NCBI GenBank assembly: GCA_009885445.1
Contig: VFKQ01000401.1
Coordinates: 1-5,858, forward strand
Direction: 5' to 3'
DNA length: 5,858 bases
Source: Anaerolineaceae bacterium
GTDB lineage: Bacteria; Chloroflexota; Anaerolineae; Anaerolineales; Villigracilaceae
The position numbers were made by a program, and so were the translations under genes. Of the stretch, positions 1 to 4,857 are shown in pieces. The stretch's first letter is position 1. Every line of letters begins with the position of its first letter. The notes beneath the pieces were generated by a model, which was given only the letters and a program-made list of their open reading frames with translations, searched no databases and was not told the origin of the DNA.

Positions 1-454
1 ACTTTAGTGCTCCTAAAGCGAGAGAGGAGTTTGAGCGGGGCGCACCCAACCCCCAGCCAATGACCTGCCTCCCGCGGGCGTGCATCCACTTCACCGCGGA
101 CGGGGTGGCGAGGTAGCGCGGGTTGGCCTCCACGATCAGCGCGTCGGGGTTGAAGTCTGCGAGCCAGTCTGTAAATCCGCGTTGATAACAAAAATAGAGC
201 GGCCCATTTAATAAATGTAAATTCTTTGCGGGAACAAAATTCGTAAATCGTCCCAAAGGGATGCTGGGCGATAAATCGTAAATCGAAGTGATGCCTTCAC
301 TCGGGCGCGGCGCGCCCGCGAAGAGACTCATTGAATCACAAGATTGCGCCAGCAATTCAAAAAACGGTGCGCGGTAATTCGGCAGGACGCGCTGTTGCAG
401 TGCAAGGCGGCCTTGAAAACGATCACTGAAAACTGAAACCTGATTACTGCTCAC
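1..454 (-). CDS. Glycosyltransferase, N-terminal part (runs off the left edge)
   Basis: An open minus-strand frame of 151 codons continues past position 1, so only the N-terminal half is present. The translation contains ALQQRVLPNYRAPFFELLA near residue 18, then NPDALIVEANPRYLATP and VIGWGLGAP. This is the pattern of the N-terminal Rossmann domain of GT-B (GT4-like) glycosyltransferases, in which the chain opens with a short beta strand and a loop that meets the acceptor. It would transfer a sugar from an activated donor, probably to a surface glycan; the substrate is unknown. It begins 6 bases after the stop of the upstream glycosyltransferase and in the same frame, so the two are probably cotranscribed. 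GTG at 454 is the only standard start codon between the upstream TAG (463-461) and the conserved ALQQRV block, and the site before it is only AGAGAGAA. The first 11 or so residues derive from a dispersed spacer repeat, so the start is uncertain. Confidence 0.82.
   Translation of the reverse strand, partial: MSSNQVSVFSDRFQGRLALQQRVLPNYRAPFFELLAQSCDSMSLFAGAPRPSEGITSIYDLSPSIPLGRFTNFVPAKNLHLLNGPLYFCYQRGFTDWLADFNPDALIVEANPRYLATPSAVKWMHARGRQVIGWGLGAPRSNSSLALGALK
421..454 (-). repeat. Dispersed 34-bp CAGT-rich spacer repeat, copy 1
   Basis: The minus strand from 454 to 421 aligns without gaps to the plus strand at 4808-4841, with 27 of 34 bases identical. Both copies begin GTGAGCAGT and contain several CAG or CAGT steps. 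This copy overlaps the start of the left-edge glycosyltransferase gene. Confidence 0.65.
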
Positions 455-460
455 TTCTCT

Positions 461-1492
461 CTATTCTCTATTCTCTGAATCTTCCAACAAAATCCTCAAA
501 TACGCGTCCACCATTTTCTCCAGCCCCAGCGCGGACTCGGCTTGGGCGCGGGCGGCCCGCTTGAAGCGCGGATTGTCGCGTAAGATTTCGGCGGCGGAAT
601 CTGCCAGCGGCGCGATGATCGGTTGCTCCAGTTTCCACACATCACTGCCATACGGCGCGAGTCGACCGGCGTCCCGAATCACTAATTCATTCAACGCGCC
701 GGTGTCGAAGGCGACGACGGGCAGTCCGCAGGCGAGGGCCTCGATGACGGCGTTGGGGCAGGCGGCGTTCACGTCCGCGGAGAAGAGCAGGTGCGCGGAG
801 CGGTCAATTTCGGGGATGCGCTCGCGCGGCACGACGCCCAACCATTCGATCGGCACGCGGGTTTTTGATTCGACGCGGGCGCGGTGGTCGTCGTCTATTT
901 TTCCGACGATGACGAGTTGCATTGGTAATTTGTGTTCTTCATTTAATATCTCGGCCAGTTTTACCGCGTGATCAAGTCCCGCCTCGTAGCCGCCGCCGAG
1001 GTTGCCTTCCACGACGAGGAGTTTGTACGGCGGGAATGGCGGGATGGAATCCCGCCCTACATTGTAGATATTCAAATCCACGCCGTTGTGCACAATAAAT
1101 GAGGGAGCCGTGGTTTTCCCATACCAATCTTCCCACCAGCGGCGCGAGAACTCGCTTTGATAGATGATTCGATCCGCTAGAAAGCGGCGGATGAAGCGCA
1201 GAATCAAATTTCCATATTCAGCGCGCACAAAGTGACGAATCCCCGTGTTGCGTTTGCGATGCACCCAGTTGATTCCGTCCAGCCGCTGAACGATGCGCAG
1301 GCCGCGACGTTTGGCGCGCCACAGCGAAAATAAATCGCGCGTGCCGGCGATGACAAGGATGGCCGCGTCGGCAGAGTCGGGGTCGTGAGTCACCTCGTAG
1401 CCGCGCGCGTGCAGTCCCGCCTCAAACTTGAGCCGAAACGAGGCCATGCCGGCCAACCCTTCGACGCGCGGGACAATGCAGATTTTTGGCAT
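461..1492 (-). CDS. GT4-family (GT-B fold) glycosyltransferase
   Basis: This 343-residue protein has the normal length and layout of a GT4 glycosyltransferase. The N-terminal acceptor domain starts MPKICIVPRVEGLAGMASF, with a glycine-rich loop at residues 12-19. YQSEFSRRWW (111-120) and VHNGVDLNIY (134-143) form the interdomain block. The C-terminal donor domain has LVIVGK (193-198), WLGVVPRERI (217-226) and CPNAVIEALACGLPVVAFDTG (245-265), with E251 as the sugar-nucleotide-binding Glu. The partner Glu of the EX7E motif is replaced by A243. It would build cell-surface or exopolysaccharide glycans in the cytoplasm or at the inner membrane face; donor and acceptor cannot be named. ATG at 1492 is chosen over the TTG at 1534 because it begins exactly at the family's first beta strand. 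No Shine-Dalgarno site precedes it, but a perfect TATAAT lies 6 bases upstream, so the message may be leaderless. The next glycosyltransferase follows 6 bases after the stop. Confidence 0.92.
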   Translation of the reverse strand: MPKICIVPRVEGLAGMASFRLKFEAGLHARGYEVTHDPDSADAAILVIAGTRDLFSLWRAKRRGLRIVQRLDGINWVHRKRNTGIRHFVRAEYGNLILRFIRRFLADRIIYQSEFSRRWWEDWYGKTTAPSFIVHNGVDLNIYNVGRDSIPPFPPYKLLVVEGNLGGGYEAGLDHAVKLAEILNEEHKLPMQLVIVGKIDDDHRARVESKTRVPIEWLGVVPRERIPEIDRSAHLLFSADVNAACPNAVIEALACGLPVVAFDTGALNELVIRDAGRLAPYGSDVWKLEQPIIAPLADSAAEILRDNPRFKRAARAQAESALGLEKMVDAYLRILLEDSENRE

Positions 1493-1498
1493 AGGGGG

Positions 1499-1504
1499 AT
1501 TATA
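1499..1504 (-). promoter_or_regulatory. TATAAT -10 element for the glycosyltransferase operon
   Basis: The minus strand reads TTATAATCCCCCTATG, placing a perfect -10 hexamer 6 bases before the ATG at 1492. That spacing would put the transcription start at or within a base or two of the start codon. No convincing -35 hexamer was found 16-18 bases upstream. The call is inference from position and motif. Confidence 0.45.
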
Positions 1505-1548
1505 AGGCAGGTACACAGAGAGACAGGTAAACAAAGTATGAAATCCCT

Positions 1549-1620
1549 ATTCCCCATTCCCCATTCACTGCTCTCTATTCTCTGCTCTCTTCTCTCTTCA
1601 TCTTTCATCTTTTCCCCTTT
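1549..1620. repeat. CT-rich low-complexity spacer repeat
   Basis: The plus strand shows CCATTCCCCATTCACTG followed by imperfect iterations of TCTCTATTCTCTGCTC and then CATCTTTCATCTTTTCCCC. The TCTCTATTCTCT core also occurs at 457-475, at the junction of the two glycosyltransferase genes. The tract fills most of the spacer between the divergent glycosyltransferase and kinase genes. It is non-coding and looks like part of a dispersed family of spacer repeats; that family membership is inference from the copies in this window. Confidence 0.6.
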
Positions 1621-1630
1621 ATGGTATCCT
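1602..1630 (+). promoter_or_regulatory. Possible promoter of the deoxynucleoside kinase gene
   Basis: An extended -10, TGGTATCCT, lies at 1622-1630. A weak -35-like CTTTCA lies at 1602-1607 with a 17-base spacer. Transcription would start near 1637, about 20 bases before the ATG, leaving room for the GGAG ribosome site at 1649-1652. The match is moderate. Confidence 0.35.
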
Positions 1631-1657
1631 TGCCAAACACCCTCTCGCGGAGCATTC

Positions 1658-2296
1658 ATGTACATTGCCATCGAAGGGGTCATCGGAGTGGGAAAGACCA
1701 CCCTGGCCCGTTTTTTACAACCCGCGTTCGACGCGCAAATTCTGCTCGAAGTGTTCGAGGAGAATCCATTCCTTTCGGATTTTTATAATGACCGCGCGCG
1801 TTACGCTTTTCAAACACAGATATTTTTTTTGCTTTCGCGCTATCACCAGCAACGCCGCGGCGTGAAGGAATTGGTCCGCGATGGGCAGAACCTGATCTCT
1901 GATTACACGTTTTCTAAAGACGCGCTCTTCGCGCAAATCAACCTGAAGGGCGACGAGCTGGAAATGTATAAGCGCGTGCATGAAGCGCTGGCCGAAAATA
2001 TTCAACTGCCCGACCTGCTGGTCTACCTGCGCGCCGACACCGACGTGCTCATGCAACGCATCGCCCAGCGTGACCGCACCTACGAACGCAACATGGAGCG
2101 CGGTTACATAGACGACCTCAATCACGCTTACGAAGAGTTCTTCGCGAAACCGAACGAAAATACGCCCGTGCTCGTTATAGACAGTAACCCGCTCAACATC
2201 GTGCAAAACCCCGCGCACATCAAGCACGTTGAACAGCGCATTCGCGAAGCGCTGGGGCTGAGTCCTTTTCAGCAAAGTTTGTTGCTCGATGGATAA
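1658..2296 (+). CDS. Deoxynucleoside kinase (dNK family; deoxyadenosine/deoxyguanosine kinase type)
   Basis: This 212-residue protein matches the size of bacterial deoxynucleoside kinases, cytoplasmic salvage enzymes that phosphorylate deoxynucleosides to dNMPs with a nucleoside triphosphate. The P-loop is GVIGVGKTT at residues 7-15. EENPFLSDFYND at 34-45 is the family's substrate-side block, and FQTQIFFLLSRYHQ (51-64) is the typical helix. SDYTFSKDALFA at 81-92 stands where mammalian and Drosophila enzymes carry the DRS motif; the DY-x-x-x-KD form is common in bacterial purine-type enzymes. The arginine-rich lid is R134, R138, R140 with E143. Base specificity cannot be settled from sequence. 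The start is the ATG at 1658, with GGAG at 1649-1652 and a 5-base spacer. The frame stays open upstream to 1385, but that part covers the CT repeat and overlaps the divergent gene, and the P-loop sits at the expected distance from this ATG. Confidence 0.9.
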   Translation: MYIAIEGVIGVGKTTLARFLQPAFDAQILLEVFEENPFLSDFYNDRARYAFQTQIFFLLSRYHQQRRGVKELVRDGQNLISDYTFSKDALFAQINLKGDELEMYKRVHEALAENIQLPDLLVYLRADTDVLMQRIAQRDRTYERNMERGYIDDLNHAYEEFFAKPNENTPVLVIDSNPLNIVQNPAHIKHVEQRIREALGLSPFQQSLLLDG

Positions 2297-2301
2297 AACG
2301 T

Positions 2302-2428
2302 TGGTCGAGTAGCCAGTGCTCTTCTGGCGTATCGAGACCATTTAGCGAGATGCGAATCGGTGGTCTCGATACGGCGGCAGTCAAATGTGTTTTTCTACTA
2401 ATGAGACCCACCGCCGCCTACTCGACCA
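2302..2428. repeat. Palindromic intergenic element (two inverted TGGTC…ACC repeat units)
   Basis: Two inverted repeats are nested in the kinase-nucleotidyltransferase spacer. The outer arms TGGTCGAGTAG (2302-2312) and CTACTCGACCA (2418-2428) pair perfectly over 11 bp. The inner arms GTATCGAGACCA (2329-2340) and TGGTCTCGATAC (2361-2372) pair perfectly over 12 bp with a 20-base loop. A small hairpin GCCAG/CTGGC (2312-2316, 2324-2328) and a GGCGGC/GCCGCC pair (2373-2378, 2413-2418) give a branched fold. It resembles REP-like palindromes found between genes of high-GC bacteria. In RNA it could separate expression of the two flanking genes, but there is no T-tract of the kind an intrinsic terminator has. 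Confidence 0.75.
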
Positions 2429-2453
2429 CCCTTGATTTTTCCTCGGAGACCCA

Positions 2454-3476
2454 ATGCGCGTCACACGTGAAACCCTCATCCGCCTGGCCAAAGAAACGGC
2501 GCAGACCCGCTCCTTTGAAAACAAAGACATCATCGCCGCCTACCTGAGCGGTTCGCTGGTCGGCGAGGGCGACCCATTTCTCGGCGGCGTGACCGACATC
2601 GACCTGGTCTTCGTCATGGCGAACAAGCCCCAACGCACGCGCGAAATTGTCAAACTCACCGGCGACTTCCACGTCGACATCCATTACCGCGCCCGCGCCG
2701 AATACACCCCCGCGCGCGACCTGCGCATCAACCCCTGGCTCGGCCCCGAAATTTATGCGCCCATGCTTTTGCTTGAGCGCGAAAAATTTTTTGACTTCGT
2801 GCAAGCCGCCGTGCGCGCCGGCTTCGAATTCAACGCGCCCTCGCTCACCCTGCAACGTTGCCGCGCATTACTACGCGCCTCGCGCAAAATGTGGACGGAG
2901 TTACTCAGCGTCGAATCCGTCGGGGCCGCCGAAGTGGCGCGCTACCTCAACGCGCTGTATCACGCCGCATGCGCCGTCACTGGATTAAACGGCGGACCGC
3001 TGGCCGAGCGCCGACTCCTGCTCGACTTTCCGACTCGCGCCGAACAAGCGGATCGCCCACAAATGGCCTCGGCTCTTATCGGACTTTTGGGCGGGTTCGC
3101 CCTCGAAAGCGGCCTGCCCCCCGAGTGGCTGACGCAATGGCGCGCGGCGTTTGAGTCTGCGGCGAGCTCCTCGAAAGCGGACGCCTATTTAAATCCCGCG
3201 CGCACGAATTATTATTTCAAAGCCTTCGAGGCCATGCACGAAAGTGGAAACTCCACCGCCGCGCTGTGGCCCCTGCTCAACTCGTGGACTCAGTCCGCGC
3301 TGGTTCTGCCCGCCGAGCAAAACAAAGACTGGGACGCGGCGCGCAGTGTGCTCGGCTTCAACGATAAGGATTTCGAAGCGAAAGTGGGCGGCCTCGACCA
3401 GTTCCTGGATGAGATCGAAGCCCTGCTGGATGAAATTGCCTTGGCCAATGGGCTGGATACTTCGACAAGTTTGTAG
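2454..3476 (+). CDS. Nucleotidyltransferase-fold protein (Pol-beta superfamily), unknown substrate
   Basis: A 340-residue protein whose first 80 or so residues carry the polymerase-beta nucleotidyltransferase signature. G33-S34 starts the loop, D48-I-D50 follows after 13 residues (TDIDLVFV), and a third acidic residue D75 sits in FHVDIHYR. All three metal-binding acidic residues are therefore present, and an active nucleotide-transferring enzyme is plausible. The rest (about 110-340) looks largely helical, rich in Ala and Leu, with many Trp and Tyr residues, and was not matched to a named domain. The general layout recalls aminoglycoside adenylyltransferases and related enzymes, but no specific substrate is supported. 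The start is ATG 2454, with GGAG at 2445-2448 and a 5-base spacer. The gene follows the kinase on the same strand after the palindromic element. Its coding strand is markedly C-rich (for example 26 C to 13 G in 2701-2760), unlike the SDR gene on the other side of the putative origin. Confidence 0.75.
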   Translation: MRVTRETLIRLAKETAQTRSFENKDIIAAYLSGSLVGEGDPFLGGVTDIDLVFVMANKPQRTREIVKLTGDFHVDIHYRARAEYTPARDLRINPWLGPEIYAPMLLLEREKFFDFVQAAVRAGFEFNAPSLTLQRCRALLRASRKMWTELLSVESVGAAEVARYLNALYHAACAVTGLNGGPLAERRLLLDFPTRAEQADRPQMASALIGLLGGFALESGLPPEWLTQWRAAFESAASSSKADAYLNPARTNYYFKAFEAMHESGNSTAALWPLLNSWTQSALVLPAEQNKDWDAARSVLGFNDKDFEAKVGGLDQFLDEIEALLDEIALANGLDTSTSL

Positions 3477-3639
3477 TTTCAGTCTTTAAACGCAAAGGAC
3501 ACGAAGGAAGCCCGCTTCTTTTTGCTTGCCTTTGTGGACTTCGTGGTGAGTGCTCGTGAAAAGCACAATTGTCTAGTCAGATAATCTCAAAAAGCACCCC
3601 ACATTTGGGGGAGGCGGGGGAATCGGGGAAGTCTGCTGA
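3477..3639. other. Non-coding spacer with an imperfect stem-loop
   Basis: No credible gene is present. An imperfect hairpin pairs CACGAAGG (3500-3507) with CCTTTGTG (3529-3536), including one G-T pair, and is continued inside by AAGC (3508-3511) with GCTT (3524-3527). A smaller one pairs GTGCT (3550-3554) with AGCAC (3562-3566). They lie just after the nucleotidyltransferase-fold gene and could end or stabilise its transcript, but no T-tract follows either stem. Confidence 0.4.
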
Positions 3640-3782
3640 TGTGGATAAGTGCCTCAATTCTGTGGATAACAGGCCTCAGGTGTGGACAACGCCCCTAGAA
3701 TCACCGTCACCCGCTTTGGGCGCGGAGAGAGGCGCCCCCCAGATGTGGACGAGTCTCAGGCGAGTCGTCAAGATGTGGAAAG
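3640..3782 (-). promoter_or_regulatory. Left DnaA-box array (five boxes read on the minus strand)
   Basis: TGTGGATAA is perfect at 3640-3648 and 3661-3669. TGTGGACAA at 3681-3689 has one mismatch; TGTGGACGA at 3744-3752 and TGTGGAAAG at 3774-3782 have two each. All five have the same orientation (TTATCCACA on the minus strand). Starts of the first four are 21, 20 and 63 bases apart, close to whole numbers of helical turns, so bound DnaA would lie on one face of the DNA. The two weak boxes could be low-affinity sites filled late in the cycle (inference). Confidence 0.82.
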
Positions 3783-3811
3783 GCTTAATTTGGGGCGCAG
3801 GGCGTGGGGGG

Positions 3812-3831
3812 TTATCCACTTTTTATCCACA
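3812..3831 (+). promoter_or_regulatory. Central DnaA-box pair
   Basis: TTATCCACT (3812-3820, one mismatch) and TTATCCACA (3823-3831, perfect) lie in the same direction with starts 11 bases apart, one helical turn. Their orientation is opposite to the left array, so box direction switches at about 3783-3811, within a G-rich stretch. Confidence 0.82.
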
Positions 3832-3938
3832 TTTGGAGGGTGGTATGTTGGGCCAGAAAAAGCCTCAATTGTGCTGTGCCGTGAGTGAGTCGGTCTGCAT
3901 ATGTGTCTCGACAGGCTCGACAACCGGGCTTGGCGGGG

Positions 3939-3956
3939 TTATCCACACTTTCAACA
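3939..3956 (+). promoter_or_regulatory. Unwinding-proximal DnaA-box pair
   Basis: TTATCCACA (3939-3947, perfect) is directly abutted by CTTTCAACA (3948-3956, three mismatches). The second site is weak on its own; it is called because of its position next to the GGGCC spacer and the triplets, where a pair of boxes is expected to guide DnaA onto one DNA strand. Confidence 0.78.
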
Positions 3957-3960
3957 GGGC

Positions 3961-3975
3961 CTACTGCTACTACTA
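3961..3975. promoter_or_regulatory. DnaA-trio-like triplet repeat
   Basis: The plus strand reads CTA-CTG-CTA-CTA-CTA. The complementary strand is therefore 3'-GAT-GAC-GAT-GAT-GAT-5', four of five triplets matching the DnaA-trio consensus (3'-[G/A]A[T/A]-5'). It begins within the short GGGCC spacer (3957-3961) next to the proximal box pair and ends at the AT-rich tract. DnaA-trios bind a DnaA filament on single-stranded DNA during origin opening. The match is seen directly; the function is inferred from the known family. Confidence 0.75.
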
Positions 3976-4015
3976 AGTTAATCAATTTATATACATTAAG
4001 TACTTTCTTTAATTA
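3976..4015. promoter_or_regulatory. AT-rich DNA unwinding element
   Basis: Only 6 of 40 bases are G or C (85% A+T) in an otherwise GC-rich region. The tract includes TTTATATACATTAAG and CTTTCTTTAATTA. It sits directly after the triplets, where strand opening is expected. It also forms the leader of the SDR gene, whose AGGAGA ribosome site begins at its last base, so any SDR promoter must overlap the unwinding element. Candidate -10 hexamers (TATACA, TACATT at 3990-3997) are only fair. Confidence 0.75.
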
Positions 4016-4026
4016 GGAGAGCAAAG

Positions 4027-4803
4027 ATGGGAAAACTTAGCGGAAAGACAGCCATCATCAGCGGCGCAACATCGGGCATTGGCAAGGCGAGCGCGTTGTT
4101 GTTTGCAAACGAAGGCGCGGACTTGATCATCACGGGCCGCCGCGCAGAGTTGGGCAAAGATGTGCAAGCCGCGTGTGTTTCTGTTGGCGCGCGATGTGTC
4201 TTCGTCGAAGCGGATCATACGCGGGCGGAGGATTGTGCGCGTGTTGTGGATGCCGCGTTGCGTGAGTTTGGGCGCGTGGATATTTTGTATAACAACGCGG
4301 GCATCGTCACGCGCGGCACAGCCGAGACGACGGAAGAGTCTGTTTGGCAGGAGACGTTTGACTTGAACGTGACGGCGCTGTGGCGCATGTGCAAGCTGGT
4401 GCTTCCAATCATGAAGAAACAGGGAGGCGGCGCGATTGTGAACTGCGGCTCGGACTGGTCGGTGGTGGCGGGCAAGGATGCCTTTCCGTACATTGCCAGC
4501 AAGGGCGCGGTGGCGATGATGACGAAGAGCATGGCGCTCGATTTTGCGCGCGACGGAATCAGAGTTAACGCGGTGTGTCCGGGCGATACGTTTGTGGAGC
4601 GCTGGATGGAGAAGGGCTACTTTGACAATTCGACGCCGGTCACTTTGGCCGAGGCGATAAAGGAATCGAGCGCCTATATTCCGCTGGGACGCTTCGCCGA
4701 GCCAGTGGAGATCGCGCGGGCAGTGTTGTTTTTGGCGTCGGATGATTCGTCGTTTGTCACCGGTCATCTTTTGCTGGTGGACGGGGGGAATACGGCGGGG
4801 TAG
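4027..4803 (+). CDS. SDR-family NAD(P)-dependent oxidoreductase
   Basis: A 258-residue classical short-chain dehydrogenase/reductase, normal length for the family. The cofactor-binding motif is SGATSGIG (12-19). D63 follows the third strand and NNAG is at 89-92. The catalytic tetrad is complete: N114, S142, Y155 and K159 (YIASK). VNAVCPGDT is the usual PG-containing block, and the end LLLVDGGNTAG is typical. Arg38-Arg39 after the second strand (TGRR), with no acidic residue there, suggests NADP(H) preference. It catalyses a reversible alcohol/carbonyl conversion in the cytoplasm; the substrate cannot be named, and labels such as 3-oxoacyl-ACP reductase or sugar dehydrogenase are equally possible. 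The start is ATG 4027 with AGGAGA at 4015-4020, a strong site 6 bases upstream. Its 5' leader is the AT-rich unwinding element of the putative origin, so its transcription may influence, or be influenced by, initiation. No terminator hairpin is seen after its TAG. Confidence 0.94.
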   Translation: MGKLSGKTAIISGATSGIGKASALLFANEGADLIITGRRAELGKDVQAACVSVGARCVFVEADHTRAEDCARVVDAALREFGRVDILYNNAGIVTRGTAETTEESVWQETFDLNVTALWRMCKLVLPIMKKQGGGAIVNCGSDWSVVAGKDAFPYIASKGAVAMMTKSMALDFARDGIRVNAVCPGDTFVERWMEKGYFDNSTPVTLAEAIKESSAYIPLGRFAEPVEIARAVLFLASDDSSFVTGHLLLVDGGNTAG

Positions 4804-4807
4804 TACA

Positions 4808-4841
4808 GTGAGCAGTTACCAGTGTTCAGTTATCAGTGAGG
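4808..4841 (+). repeat. Dispersed 34-bp CAGT-rich spacer repeat, copy 2
   Basis: This copy starts 5 bases after the SDR stop and matches the minus strand at 454-421 at 27 of 34 positions without gaps. It consists of imperfect units such as CAGTGAGCAGTTACCAGTG. It is in non-coding sequence, which supports the view that the unit is a spacer repeat and not a conserved protein-coding segment. Confidence 0.65.
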
Positions 4842-4857
4842 AGGGCGGTGCTATAAT
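4830..4857 (+). promoter_or_regulatory. Near-consensus extended -10 promoter
   Basis: TGCTATAAT at 4849-4857 is a perfect extended -10. TTATCA at 4830-4835 matches four of six -35 positions with a 16-base spacer. Transcription would start near 4864 and run into the transposase remnant. The -35 lies inside the spacer repeat. No intact gene follows on this strand. Confidence 0.5.

Larger units (their letters stand above)
3640..4015. other. oriC: Putative chromosomal replication origin (oriC)
   Basis: This 376-bp stretch lacks a credible gene. It contains four perfect DnaA boxes (3640-3648, 3661-3669, 3823-3831, 3939-3947), two single-mismatch boxes (3681-3689 and 3812-3820) and degenerate ones at 3744-3752, 3774-3782 and 3948-3956. 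Its right end has the ordered set of parts of a basal unwinding system: a DnaA-box pair, a GC-rich spacer, CTA-type triplets and a very AT-rich tract. DnaA would load on the boxes, extend along the single-stranded triplets and open the AT-rich tract for helicase loading. From memory, the B. subtilis unwinding region before dnaN has the same order, with CTACTATTACTTCTACTA after GGCC. A DnaA-titrating locus or an integrated replicon origin is the alternative. No dnaA, dnaN or rep gene is visible in the window. Confidence 0.82.

Noticed and set aside
1493..1534. Upstream TTG start adding 14 residues to the GT4 protein
   Set aside because: TTG lacks a ribosome site and the extra residues precede the conserved first beta strand; the ATG at 1492 fits the family.
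1385..1657. N-terminal extension of the kinase reading frame
   Set aside because: It runs through the CT-rich repeat and the divergent gene's 5' end; the ATG at 1658 has a ribosome site and gives the family's normal length.
1715..2341. 208-codon minus-strand open frame
   Set aside because: It is antisense to the deoxynucleoside kinase, whose P-loop and lid motifs are intact.
2418..2855. 145-codon minus-strand open frame
   Set aside because: It is antisense to the nucleotidyltransferase-fold gene and overlaps the palindromic element.
3640..3956. CRISPR array or plasmid iterons
   Set aside because: The repeated unit is only 9 bases, occurs in both orientations with irregular spacing, and matches the universal DnaA box. 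No cas or rep gene is visible.
3569..3976. Plus-strand open frame of 135 codons across the DnaA-box region
   Set aside because: Its translation is an artefact of the repeated TGTGGATAA and TTATCCACA motifs; it has no ribosome site, no recognisable domain, and spans the triplets. The same holds for the frame at 3682-3888.
4009..4767. 252-codon minus-strand open frame
   Set aside because: It lies antisense to the complete SDR gene, is rich in Arg and His as expected of a GC-rich shadow frame, and has no domain.
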